Below, piece after piece: positions 16,070-24,708 of a stretch of DNA of 64,000 nt. The stretch's first letter is position 1, and the number at the start of each line of letters is the position of its first letter. The stretch lies in the NCBI GenBank assembly GCA_934748015.1, contig CAKVHF010000001.1, positions 383,599-447,598 on the forward strand, written 5' to 3'. The position numbers and the translations under genes are program-made. The notes under the pieces are model-generated. The model was not told the DNA's origin. It saw only the letters and a list, made by a program, of their open reading frames with translations, and ran no database searches. Source of the stretch: an uncultured Clostridia bacterium. Lineage in GTDB: Bacteria > Bacillota > Clostridia > Christensenellales > UBA1242.

Positions 16070-16621
16070 TTATTTTTGCCAAATAGAATATCTGCAACCA
16101 CAATAATTTTGTCGGTACAAGTTGTACTTTTTGCTATTATTAATTGACTTAAGATATCCATTGTTTTTCTTGAAATTGGCCTCAAGATACTCTACGCCAT
16201 ACTGGCTGGATAACTCGTTGCCAATCTGATTTAGTAAAATATAATCTTTGTGCGGACTGACAGACATGGTGGTCGTAAATATATCGTAGTCATGTTTAAC
16301 CGCATAATCAGCGGTATAAGCCATACGCAATCTAAAGCACTTCTCACACCTATTGCCACCTTCTGGCTCATTCTCTAGCCCAACAATCGCTCGCTCGTAC
16401 ACATTGTTGTCATATTCTGCTTCTATTAGCTTAATATTACAACCATTTTCGTTAAGCTTAACCACAATCTGTTCTTGTGCTTGCAGACGCTTATAATACT
16501 CTTCTTCCGGATAAATATTGGGGTTATAGTACAATATAGTGACATCGTAGGTCTTACACAGATCCTCTAGCACCCCACTACTACATGGCCCACAACAACT
16601 ATGCAATAACAACTTTTTCAT
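16070..16621 (-). CDS. queH: Epoxyqueuosine reductase QueH
   Basis: 183 residues. The N-terminal H-S-C-C-G-P-C places C9, C10 and C13 in the QueH cysteine cluster; R-C-E-K-C-F, T-M-S-V-S-P-H-K-D and a C-terminal Y-C-G-C-R-Y-S complete the family signature (formerly DUF208). QueH reduces epoxyqueuosine to queuosine in tRNA using iron-sulfur chemistry and replaces QueG. No tgt, queA or queuosine precursor transporter is in the window. GAGGTGAG precedes the ATG; it begins 13 bases after the metal-permease gene ends. Confidence 0.92.
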   Translation of the reverse strand: MKKLLLHSCCGPCSSGVLEDLCKTYDVTILYYNPNIYPEEEYYKRLQAQEQIVVKLNENGCNIKLIEAEYDNNVYERAIVGLENEPEGGNRCEKCFRLRMAYTADYAVKHDYDIFTTTMSVSPHKDYILLNQIGNELSSQYGVEYLEANFKKNNGYLKSINNSKKYNLYRQNYCGCRYSIWQK

Positions 16622-16634
16622 ATCTCACCTCTGC

Positions 16635-17636
16635 TTAAAATATCAATTCTATCACAAAGCCTAGAATTGTACCGGCAAGATACAAAGATGTAACTATTGC
16701 AATATTCTCTTTGATATTTTTATTTGCCTTAAATAGCACCAAAATGGCAACACCGGCATTAACACATAATCCAGCAACACAAGATGCAAAACTAATACCA
16801 CCAAGCACAAATAGTTCGGTTATTACGACACTAGAGGCACAGTTGGGGATCAAACCGACAAGTCCAACAATAAATGGTTGAAATATAGAGTTGTTAAGCA
16901 TAAACTTGGACAAAGCATCAATCCCAACAAACTCGATTATTGCACCAAAAATAATATTGACTATAAGTATAAATAAGCAAATCTTAAGACTATGAATAAG
17001 CGGATGAATAATAAAACGCTTAAAAGTAGGAATATCTTCAGTTACATCGTGACCACAACAGCCATAATCATGATCACGGCTAACCGACTCCTCATGTTCT
17101 TCGTGATGATCATCTTCTTTATCATGGCCATGATGTTTGTGATCGTGTTTAGCATCAGAATATATTTTAACGGTAGCACCCACATCCTTAGACATACCTA
17201 CCACCTTAGCCTTTCTTGCCTCTATGCCAGCAACAACCATATTAACTAAATATCCTATGGCAATTGCATACACGAATTTAATTGCAACAAGGATGCCAAC
17301 ATACTTAAGCATAGACACATCATAACTGCCACTAAGCAGTATTGGCAACGCTTCGTCACTAGTTGCGATATATATAGCAAGCAGTGTACCCATTGTGATC
17401 TTCTTATCCGCATACAAATCGGTTGCTACGACCGAAAATCCACATTGCGGAATAATACCCACACTACTAGCAATAATTGGAGAAAACTTGTTGTTCAAAA
17501 AATGGTAGTTTTTCCAATTATTTGCACATTTATTTTCAATAATTTCTATCAAGACATATACTAGAAACAATATAGGCAGAACTTTAAGCGTGTCTAACAG
17601 TGAGTCTAACAAAACATCTAAGATCTTTTCAAACAC
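16635..17636 (-). CDS. His-rich heavy-metal permease of the ArsP_2 (10-TM exporter) type
   Basis: 333 residues from GTG 17634-17636, preceded by GGAGGAG; a start at 17678 lacks such a site. Two halves repeat: G-I-I-P-Q-C-G-F-S-V-V in the first and G-L-I-P-N-C-A-S-S-V-V in the second, each in a membrane segment, as expected from an internal duplication. Between them lies a cytoplasmic loop rich in His and Asp plus a G-C-C-G-H motif, which looks like a metal-binding site. The family is annotated as putative manganese or heavy-metal exporter; the substrate is unknown. It overlaps the upstream nuclease-like gene by 19 bases and precedes queH by 13. Confidence 0.7.
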   Translation of the reverse strand: MFEKILDVLLDSLLDTLKVLPILFLVYVLIEIIENKCANNWKNYHFLNNKFSPIIASSVGIIPQCGFSVVATDLYADKKITMGTLLAIYIATSDEALPILLSGSYDVSMLKYVGILVAIKFVYAIAIGYLVNMVVAGIEARKAKVVGMSKDVGATVKIYSDAKHDHKHHGHDKEDDHHEEHEESVSRDHDYGCCGHDVTEDIPTFKRFIIHPLIHSLKICLFILIVNIIFGAIIEFVGIDALSKFMLNNSIFQPFIVGLVGLIPNCASSVVITELFVLGGISFASCVAGLCVNAGVAILVLFKANKNIKENIAIVTSLYLAGTILGFVIELIF

Positions 17637-18163
17637 TTTTTCTCCTCCAATAGATTTATCAGAAATTTCTTGTTGCAATCTTTGTATTGTTGTAACATTG
17701 CACCTAGATCATCACGATCTATCAAAATTACATTAAGTTTCCTTGCCATGTCCACAGCCTGCTTAGAATATCTAGAGTTGGTTATAACCACACTATAATC
17801 GCAACCATAATAGTTCTTAGCAGTATTAATCTGCTGTATGGCAGACGCACCCACGCTATGATTATAATACAATTTTGCCTGAATGCAATAGTTTTCTTGT
17901 TTTCTTGATGCAAAAACATCTACGCCATAGTCCCCTGACTTCTTAGTTATGCTGGTTTTGTAACCATAATATCTAAATAAATAATCAATAATCTCTTCAA
18001 ATTGATAACCATTGATAGCATCAATATCAGATAACTGTATATTCTCTAGAAACTCGTGTATTTCCCGTTCTTCCTTCTTACCCTTAACAATAGACACGAC
18101 AAAAACCACTATCGTAATGGGAAAAAACACTATTGCCAATATAGTTTTTGTTTTTTTGGTCAC
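17618..18163 (-). CDS. Membrane-anchored Mrr-like restriction endonuclease domain protein
   Basis: 181 residues from GTG 18161-18163, which lies eight bases after AAAGGAG. One N-terminal membrane helix (about 5-25) is followed by a PD-(D/E)xK nuclease domain of the Mrr type: G-D-Y-G-V-D-V, then C-I-Q-A-K-L-Y about 12 residues later, then V-V-I-T-N-S and L-I-D-R-D-D-L. The D and Q-x-K catalytic residues are present. Such anchored Mrr-like proteins occur widely; targets (methylated or foreign DNA) are inferred from the family. It is coupled to the metal permease gene by overlap, with no methyltransferase nearby. Confidence 0.75.
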   Translation of the reverse strand: MTKKTKTILAIVFFPITIVVFVVSIVKGKKEEREIHEFLENIQLSDIDAINGYQFEEIIDYLFRYYGYKTSITKKSGDYGVDVFASRKQENYCIQAKLYYNHSVGASAIQQINTAKNYYGCDYSVVITNSRYSKQAVDMARKLNVILIDRDDLGAMLQQYKDCNKKFLINLLEEKKCLKRS

Positions 18164-18235
18164 AAGATACACTCCTTTTAAGAAAATTTTTTTAATTTAA
18201 GGACGTATAATTATAACAAAACTAAACAATTTAAG

Positions 18236-18274
18236 CAAAAAATAAATGCAGAAAAATAATTCTGCATTTATTTG
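18236..18274 (-). terminator. Rho-independent terminator after mscS
   Basis: On the minus strand AAATAAATGCAGAA (18273-18260) pairs with TTCTGCATTTATTT (18253-18240), running into T. Confidence 0.75.
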
Positions 18275-18290
18275 TATAAGCAATTACTGA

Positions 18291-19331
18291 TTATACTTTC
18301 ATAAATTTCTTTATCTTAGTTGACGCTTTTTTGTTGTTAATCTCTTCAATCTCTTTCTTGTGTTGTGCGTCCAATTCTCTCTTCTCTACAGATTCCTTAT
18401 GAGCACGCTCTTCGATCTCAATTTCTTCCTTAACAAGAGTGTCTTCTTCATCAATAGGCTTAGGCAATTTATCGTCATCCTTGATATGAACATCCAATTG
18501 GTTATATGGGATTGAAATTCCGTTACGGTCAAATTCCAACTTGATCTGTTCTAACATATCAAACTTAAATGTCCAATAATCGCCAGACTTAACCCAAGCA
18601 CGTGCAACAATATCTATAGATGACGCATTGTGGTTAGCAACTCTTACTGTAAAGCCTTTTTCTTTCAAAGTCATTTCGTTATTCTCAAATACTTTGTTAA
18701 TAATTCTCTTTGCTTTACGGAAATCATTCTCGTAAGCGATAGAGAATGTTAGATCTACTCTACGGGTATCCTTAACTGAGTAATTCTTGATAATAGTACT
18801 AGCCGCACTGCCATTAGGTACGACAACCACTACGTTGTCACCAGTAACTACTGTTGTATAGAACATTTGAATTTTTTCAACAGTACCAGAAATACCATTA
18901 TATTCTACCCAATCACCCAACTTAAATGGTCTCATAACAAGAATTATAACACCACCTGCAAAGTTGGAAAGTGATCCTTGCAAAGCAAGACCGATAGTAA
19001 CACCAATAGAAGTGATAAGAGCAACTACGCTACTCATTTCTACTCCCAAATATGTAACGATCATAATCAAAACCAATAATTTTAGTCCTTTTCGAGACAA
19101 ACCAACTACCGCCTGAGAAATAGTTTTGTCTACATTTTTGTTGGCAAGAGACTTTTCAACTCTACGGAATATAAGATTGATTATCTTAAAACAAACCCAC
19201 CATAAAACAAGTGCCACAACCAACTTGATAAGTATTCGCAAGCCGTCAGTTGCACACCAATTAACAAATCTATCCCAAAGGTTAGATAACTTACTAGCAG
19301 TCTCTCCCTCTGCTAACAAATAATTAATCAT
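18291..19331 (-). CDS. mscS: Small-conductance mechanosensitive channel MscS
   Basis: 346 residues. Three membrane helices in the first 130 residues end in the Gly/Ala-rich pore helix (A-L-Q-G-S-L-S-N-F-A-G-G). The beta domain follows, with R-P-F-K-L-G-D-W-V-E and V-V-V-P-N-G near 175, and an alpha/beta C-terminal domain. The last 70 residues form a highly charged Glu/Lys tail. It opens under membrane tension to release solutes in hypo-osmotic shock. GGAGG precedes the ATG. Confidence 0.93.
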   Translation of the reverse strand: MINYLLAEGETASKLSNLWDRFVNWCATDGLRILIKLVVALVLWWVCFKIINLIFRRVEKSLANKNVDKTISQAVVGLSRKGLKLLVLIMIVTYLGVEMSSVVALITSIGVTIGLALQGSLSNFAGGVIILVMRPFKLGDWVEYNGISGTVEKIQMFYTTVVTGDNVVVVVPNGSAASTIIKNYSVKDTRRVDLTFSIAYENDFRKAKRIINKVFENNEMTLKEKGFTVRVANHNASSIDIVARAWVKSGDYWTFKFDMLEQIKLEFDRNGISIPYNQLDVHIKDDDKLPKPIDEEDTLVKEEIEIEERAHKESVEKRELDAQHKKEIEEINNKKASTKIKKFMKV

Positions 19332-19771
19332 TTGTACCTTTTTCCTCCATTTTTAAAAAATCGATTATATTGTAGCAACATAATCGACTTTTAGCAAATA
19401 ATATTATGATTTTTGTAAAATAAATTATATCTTTTGCTTTAAAAATATATTGTACCCATGCTACTTATAAAGTTTTAAATTTAATTTTTTTATATGACAT
19501 TTAATTAAAATATGATATAATCTACAAATAATTATTGTATCATAATACCTATAACTCAAAATGCTAGATTAAAAAAAATAACAATTATTATTGTAGATTA
19601 ACTGTTAAAAAAATATTGAAAGAAAAAAAATAAATAAAAAATATTTTTAAACATAACTTAAATTTTAATAGTTTAACTTGACCATTAATTAAACACCAAA
19701 ATAAATTAAAATTATACTTAAACAAACTGTTACAAAAATCTTACAAAACAACTAGGGGAATGTGAACAACA
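19332..19771. other. AT-rich divergent intergenic region upstream of the M64 surface protein
   Basis: 440 bases, extremely A+T rich, between mscS (minus) and the M64 protein (plus). One plus-strand promoter candidate has ATGACA, 16 bases and TATAAT at 19516-19521. A second has TTGACC at 19677-19682 with a poor -10. No open frame of note and no strong hairpin were seen. Confidence 0.4.
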
Positions 19772-21973
19772 ATGGAAAAACTTTTTAAAAAATTAAGTGC
19801 AATTCTAATATTAATTACACTAACACTGGTTTTTGCAATTATGGGCAGTGAGATAATTAATATACCTACCCTTACCGATACAGAAAATAAAAAAGTCATA
19901 AGCAATGTACACGCTTTGTCAATGAGTGAAACAAAGACCACTAAAATAGAGCTTGGTACATATATAAGTCTTGGGAAATACAATGGCAAAAATATTATTT
20001 GGAGATGTGTAGATATTGACGAAAAAGGCTACCTTATGTTAGCTGACAAAGTAATTGATACACTTCCTTATGATGCTATGACCAGTGATAATAGCCGTTC
20101 AAAATCGCATAGTCGCAACTACAAACGTGATAAATACGGCTCTAATTATTGGAAAGACAGCAACATGCGATCGTGGTTAAATTCTACAGCGACAGCTGGT
20201 GAGGTAAAATGGTTATGCGGTAATCCACCAAAAGCCGATTATGTTGATGGTAATGCTTATGACGGAAAAGCTGGCTTTTTAAAAGACTTCTCAAAATCCG
20301 AAATAGCAGCAATGGAGACTGTCACTCAACGTTCACTTGTATCCCATCCAGAATACAAACATGGAATTTATGATGGTGACGGTCGCTCCGATTTGGAATT
20401 AAATTATGATATCCAAAATGTTGCCAGCAACTTTGAAGTCGCATATGGCGAAAACTCAACCGAAAAAGTTTTCCTGCTTGATGTTAAACAAGTCAATGCT
20501 GTTTGGAAAAATTTTGGCAGTTATTATGTAGGAAAAAATGACCAAGACATAAGTTGGCCGTATTGGCTTAGAACTCCTGTAACTGATTGCAACCACGATA
20601 TGCGTTATGTTCATAATAATGGCACAATAGGAAGAGAATCACCACAACGAGATTATATTGGAATTAGGCCTGCATTTTATCTCAGCACCAACTATTACAT
20701 AGCAACTTTAGGCAACGGAACACTAACAAATCCATATATAGGTTCAGCTCCAGACAAAGTGGAGGGAGATTATACCGTTGCCGAGCCTGAGGATGACCCA
20801 AATCAAGAGTGGGATATAGATATTGAGCAAAAGCTTGAGCTTACCCTTGGTCCTTATTACTCAAAAGATGGCAAATATAAGAATCCAACAATCCCCGTCT
20901 ACACTATTCAAAAAACAAGAAGTGACACAGAGAATATTGTTATTGTGTTTTGCGGTGAAGGATACACAAAAAATCAGCAAAAAAAATATATAAACGATGT
21001 TAAAAAGGTTTGGGAAGGCGCTTTGCAGTACGAGCCATATCGTAGTTATGCCGATTGCTTTAATGTCTATGCACTTTGCACAGCATCTGAGTCAAGCTTT
21101 GAAAATGGTGGTAGTACATTTTTTGATGTAGTAGTAAGCGACAAGAATTCATCGTCTATATCGACAAATATGGGCAACAATTGGAAAAATCATATTTTTG
21201 AAAGGTGCATAGGTCCTACCTTTATCGAACAAATACATGATGCGCATATACCCAACAATACTGAACCAGATGTAATGTATTGGGACGATAATAAACAATA
21301 TCCCCCATTTTATTATGTGCATAATTATATTAACCAGTTTGCTTTACTTGTCAATACCACTCGTAATTTTGGTGATGCATATACAAATCTTAAGTCAGGT
21401 TTCCATTATTTCATAACTCCGTCTGATAGCTATCGTGCAGCAAAGACATTTACACACGAGCTTGGACACGGATTGTTGGGTCTTGGTGATGAATATTTAG
21501 ATCGAACTTCACCACAAACCGATATTACATCATTAAATGTAACACACACTCACAACCCAAACAATGTAAGATGGAGACAATTATTAGGTTTTAGAAAAAC
21601 TTATACATGCAATGCGTTGGGTTATGGCAATGCTTACAACTCAAGTTTTGAGTGCCTAATGCGTGACACAAGCTTTCCATTATGCGAAGTTTGTAAATTA
21701 CAAGGTTACAAGAGATTGTCTCAACTTGTAAGCAACAAAAACCTATATGTTGCAGTGCCAGAAGTCAAAAAATATACCGGGCAATATTCCACGTACTCAG
21801 AGTTCGAAGATACCACCTATTCGGGATATTATAATTTTGCAAACTATTGTAATGACGTGGTACTAAGCGGTGCTAATAAAAACAAATTCGACACCAGTAT
21901 GGTCGGTAAAAAATTGAACTTAGAACGATTGTACAAAATCTTTCTGATACTACAGAACGATACATTACTATGA
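19772..21973 (+). CDS. Secreted M64-type metallopeptidase with DUF6273-like domain, 5' part of a frameshifted gene
   Basis: 733 codons in this frame. A signal peptide (about 1-25) is followed by a domain with W-L-R-T-P and G-I-R-P-A-F-Y-L (about 265-300), typical of DUF6273 surface modules. A zinc peptidase domain of the M64 (IgA peptidase) type has H-E-L-G-H at 562-566 followed by G-D-E-Y. Codon 714 sits on an A6 run (21908-21913). A -1 shift there continues through sensible protein (I-E-L-R-T-I-V-Q-N-L-S) into the next frame, while this frame ends 19 codons later. The natural product is therefore probably about 1145 residues ending at 23208. The ribosome-binding site is weak (AGGGG 14 bases upstream). 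Confidence 0.7.
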   Translation: MEKLFKKLSAILILITLTLVFAIMGSEIINIPTLTDTENKKVISNVHALSMSETKTTKIELGTYISLGKYNGKNIIWRCVDIDEKGYLMLADKVIDTLPYDAMTSDNSRSKSHSRNYKRDKYGSNYWKDSNMRSWLNSTATAGEVKWLCGNPPKADYVDGNAYDGKAGFLKDFSKSEIAAMETVTQRSLVSHPEYKHGIYDGDGRSDLELNYDIQNVASNFEVAYGENSTEKVFLLDVKQVNAVWKNFGSYYVGKNDQDISWPYWLRTPVTDCNHDMRYVHNNGTIGRESPQRDYIGIRPAFYLSTNYYIATLGNGTLTNPYIGSAPDKVEGDYTVAEPEDDPNQEWDIDIEQKLELTLGPYYSKDGKYKNPTIPVYTIQKTRSDTENIVIVFCGEGYTKNQQKKYINDVKKVWEGALQYEPYRSYADCFNVYALCTASESSFENGGSTFFDVVVSDKNSSSISTNMGNNWKNHIFERCIGPTFIEQIHDAHIPNNTEPDVMYWDDNKQYPPFYYVHNYINQFALLVNTTRNFGDAYTNLKSGFHYFITPSDSYRAAKTFTHELGHGLLGLGDEYLDRTSPQTDITSLNVTHTHNPNNVRWRQLLGFRKTYTCNALGYGNAYNSSFECLMRDTSFPLCEVCKLQGYKRLSQLVSNKNLYVAVPEVKKYTGQYSTYSEFEDTTYSGYYNFANYCNDVVLSGANKNKFDTSMVGKKLNLERLYKIFLILQNDTLL

Positions 21974-23208
21974 GAGTTTGGATAAAGCATAGTGACGGGA
22001 GTGTTGGAACTACTGGCAGTGGCAGTAGGCTTGAATCAACTCAAACTTTTGCCATTCCTGTATGGAGTGATAAAAATAAATTTTGGCCTAAGGGTGCTTT
22101 GGAATACAATGGTAGCGATTTTAATTCTGGATTGATGAGTTGCTCTATGATTTATCAAATACCTGCCGATGCAGTTTTGAACAATGGTGACACTATTGCT
22201 TTTGAAGTAATGGATGAACACGGAAACATATTGGCCAATGACAACACTGAAACCCAAGAATATGCAAATGTCAATATCGAATATAGATTTGAAGACGGAA
22301 GTGAGATCCCTAACGCTCCCAAAACTGTGATACCTGTTCCGCTCAAAACTACACTTAATTGGACTGCCCCACCTACACTTTTGGGACACGTTTTTGCGAG
22401 AGCAGAAGGTCAAAACCAAACGATAAATGCTAGCGGTCAAACCGTGACTTATTATTACACAAAACAAACCAACGCTCATGTCCACGATTGGGGTGAATGG
22501 ATTAGCAACGGAAATGATACACACACTCGCACTTGTAAGAAAAATAACAGCCATACCGAAACAGCAAACTGTTTAGGTGGAACAGCAACCTGCACCCAAA
22601 AAGCAACTTGTGCCATTTGTAAATCCACTTACGGCAAAATAATGCATCATACTTATGGTGCGTGGAAAGACGAAGTAGCGGCAACCGAAACCAAGTTCGG
22701 AACAAAGGGTCATTATGAATGTTCGTTTTGCGGAAAATACTTTGACAAAAACGGAAACGAAATCCTCGACATTAGAATCGCAAAAATCGGTACATACAAA
22801 GTAACTATCACAGGTGGCACTATTAACGGCGATAAAGAGTTTGTTAAAGCAGGCGAAAGTATAACCATAACAGCCAACGAAGCAGCACCAGGAAAAGTTT
22901 TTAAGGGTTGGAAAAACAAAAGTGGTGAGATCGTAAGTACAACTATGAAGTACACTTTTATAGTAAGGGATGAAATATATCTTACAGCAGTTTATGACAA
23001 CTTATCGTCGTCAGAAATAGAAACAGACGATAGCAAAAAGCAGAACGACTCACTCAGCAGTGGTGAAATTGCAGGAATAGCAATCGGTACAATATTGCTC
23101 GCAGGAATTAGCGGTTTTGCAATCTTCTGGTTTATAGTAAAGAAAAAAACTTTTGCAGACTTACGCATTGCAATCAAAGCATTATTTGCCAAAAAGAAAG
23201 ATAAATAG
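21970..23208 (+). CDS. C-terminal wall/membrane-anchoring part of the frameshifted M64 surface protein
   Basis: 412 codons from an ATG that overlaps the stop of the previous frame, with no signal peptide and no ribosome-binding site, so it is unlikely to be an independent gene. Content in order: remainder of a beta domain, a MucBP-like strand region, a segment with H-x-x-W-x-x-W and several C-x-x-C pairs (C-A-I-C, C-S-F-C), an InlB-type repeat ending F-K-G-W and L-T-A-V-Y, a Ser/Asp linker, a membrane helix near 368-390, and a Lys-rich tail. This is the usual anchoring end of a clostridial surface protein and it completes the upstream peptidase. Confidence 0.65.
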   Translation: MRVWIKHSDGSVGTTGSGSRLESTQTFAIPVWSDKNKFWPKGALEYNGSDFNSGLMSCSMIYQIPADAVLNNGDTIAFEVMDEHGNILANDNTETQEYANVNIEYRFEDGSEIPNAPKTVIPVPLKTTLNWTAPPTLLGHVFARAEGQNQTINASGQTVTYYYTKQTNAHVHDWGEWISNGNDTHTRTCKKNNSHTETANCLGGTATCTQKATCAICKSTYGKIMHHTYGAWKDEVAATETKFGTKGHYECSFCGKYFDKNGNEILDIRIAKIGTYKVTITGGTINGDKEFVKAGESITITANEAAPGKVFKGWKNKSGEIVSTTMKYTFIVRDEIYLTAVYDNLSSSEIETDDSKKQNDSLSSGEIAGIAIGTILLAGISGFAIFWFIVKKKTFADLRIAIKALFAKKKDK

Positions 23209-23456
<248 letters not shown>

Positions 23457-23539
23457 TGGTGCGGATGAGAGGACTTGAACCCCCATGGTTTCCCGCCAGA
23501 TCCTAAGTCTGGTGCGTCTGCCAATTTCGCCACATCCGC
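23457..23539 (-). tRNA. tRNA-Leu (UAG anticodon)
   Basis: Acceptor GCGGATG/CATCCGC, anticodon loop CTTAGGA giving UAG, a long variable arm as expected for Leu, T-loop G-T-T-C-A-A-G, and an encoded CCA. It is last of the three tRNAs served by the promoter at 23740-23768. Confidence 0.95.
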
Positions 23540-23543
23540 ATGT

Positions 23544-23619
23544 TGGTGACCCATCCGCGATTCGAACGCGGGACACCATGATTAAAAGTCATGTGCTCTA
23601 CCAGCTGAGCTAATGGATC
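23544..23619 (-). tRNA. tRNA-Lys (UUU anticodon)
   Basis: Acceptor GATCCAT/ATGGGTC (one G-U pair), anticodon loop CTTTTAA, standard D and T arms, encoded CCA. Four bases from tRNA-Leu. Confidence 0.95.
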
Positions 23620-23627
23620 ATAGTTAT

Positions 23628-23702
23628 TGGCTGGGATGGCAGGATTTGAACCTACGAATGCGAGAGTCAAAGTCTCGTGCCTTACCACTTGGCTACACCC
23701 CA
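23628..23702 (-). tRNA. tRNA-Gln (UUG anticodon)
   Basis: Acceptor TGGGGTG/CATCCCA with a leading U-A pair typical of Gln, anticodon loop CTTTGAC, encoded CCA. First tRNA after the perfect-consensus promoter. Confidence 0.95.
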
Positions 23703-23739
23703 ACAAAGTAAAAGTATAATTTACCTGACAACGATATCC

Positions 23740-23768
23740 ATTATAATCAAAAATAAGTACAATGTCAA
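23740..23768 (-). promoter_or_regulatory. Consensus promoter for tRNA-Gln, -Lys, -Leu
   Basis: On the minus strand TTGACA (23768-23763), exactly 17 bases, then TATAAT (23745-23740), about 38 bases before the tRNA-Gln 5' end. Confidence 0.85.
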
Positions 23769-23799
23769 TAGTTGGAGGCCACTTTTTAAAATTTATTAG

Positions 23800-23875
23800 T
23801 GGGGTGAGTAGTGGGACTTGAACCCACGACTTCCAGAGCCACAATCTGGCGCTCTACCACTGAACTATACCCACC
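23800..23875 (-). tRNA. tRNA-His (GUG anticodon)
   Basis: Acceptor GTGGGTA/TACTCAC plus the extra 5' G (G-1) opposite C73 that marks tRNA-His; anticodon loop TTGTGGC; encoded CCA. Confidence 0.95.
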
Positions 23876-23894
23876 ATATATTCATAAAAATGAA

Positions 23895-23971
23895 TGGTGT
23901 GCCAGAAGGGATTCGAACCCCTGACCCTCGCCTTAGAAGGGCGATGCTCTATCCAGCTGAGCTACTGGCAC
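23895..23971 (-). tRNA. tRNA-Arg (UCU anticodon)
   Basis: Acceptor GTGCCAG/CTGGCAC, anticodon loop CTTCTAA, standard T arm, encoded CCA. Between tRNA-Gly and tRNA-His. Confidence 0.95.
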
Positions 23972-23994
23972 ACGGTTGTTTTGCTAATTGAATG

Positions 23995-24068
23995 TGGAGC
24001 GGGTGATGGGAATCGAACCCACGCAACCAGCTTGGAAGGCTGGGGTACTACCATTGTACTACACCCGC
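23995..24068 (-). tRNA. tRNA-Gly (UCC anticodon)
   Basis: Acceptor GCGGGTG/CACCCGC, anticodon loop CTTCCAA, encoded CCA. First gene of the cluster after the promoter at 24100-24128. Confidence 0.95.
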
Positions 24069-24099
24069 AAAATGAATTTTGCATCCAAAAAGCACATTA

Positions 24100-24128
24100 A
24101 TGATAACACTATGGAATATCATTGTCAA
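24100..24128 (-). promoter_or_regulatory. Promoter of the tRNA cluster (Gly, Arg, His)
   Basis: On the minus strand TTGACA (24128-24123), 17 bases, TATCAT (24105-24100), about 32 bases before tRNA-Gly. Confidence 0.8.
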
Positions 24129-24258
24129 CAATTTTTAAAATATTTTTTAATTTTCGATTTATTTTTCGGGTTTATGCAAAGTTATTGCTTTTCTAGGGTT
24201 ATGCAATATCTTTAGTGTAATTATAATTATATTATTATAAAAATTCAATATAAGATCA

Positions 24259-24708
24259 TTATAAAATAATACGCTCGAAATTTACTTTTTTGCCATTGAT
24301 TGTCAGCATCATGGCACTATCCCCTTTCAATGTCCCAGGGTTAGCAAACGTTATGCCATCTATGTGTTCAACATTGTAGTTATGTGTGTGTCCATACAGT
24401 ACAATATCCGCTCCGTGGTTCCTTGCATACTTAGATAAAGTTGCTAGTCCGTATTTTACCCCATACTTATGTCCATGGGTTATAAAAATTTGTTTACCAG
24501 CAATTTCTAGCATTCTTTCGCTTTCGGTTACAGAAAAGAAATCGCAATTGCCACTAACAGCATATACGTTGTCTAGCAACTCCCAATCGCCTAGATCGGT
24601 CAATCCGTCACCCAAGAATATAAAGTAGTCGAACTTGTAATTTTCAAACAATTTATCAATTCGTGCTTTGCTACCGTGCGAATCACTGCATATCATTATT
24701 TTGGTCAT
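24259..24708 (-). CDS. YfcE/MJ0936-type metallophosphoesterase
   Basis: 149 residues from the ATG at 24706-24708, which has AGGACGAG upstream. The two-metal phosphoesterase motifs are present: C-S-D-S-H-G near the start, L-G-D-G, S-G-N-C-D, T-H-G-H and Y-G-H-T-H, with a closing N-P-G-T-L. The size and G-N-C-D variant fit the YfcE-like phosphodiesterase group. The physiological substrate is unknown. Its start overlaps the end of plsY by 26 bases, so the two are translationally coupled. Confidence 0.88.
   Translation of the reverse strand: MTKIMICSDSHGSKARIDKLFENYKFDYFIFLGDGLTDLGDWELLDNVYAVSGNCDFFSVTESERMLEIAGKQIFITHGHKYGVKYGLATLSKYARNHGADIVLYGHTHNYNVEHIDGITFANPGTLKGDSAMMLTINGKKVNFERIIL

Noticed and set aside
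21970..23208. Second M64-region frame as an independent gene
   Set aside because: No signal peptide, no ribosome-binding site, and homologous-looking sequence continues upstream of its ATG in the same frame to the A6 run.
23503..24215. Open frames running through the tRNA cluster on both strands
   Set aside because: They translate the tRNA genes or their complements; the peptides are the familiar artefacts of tRNA antisense frames.
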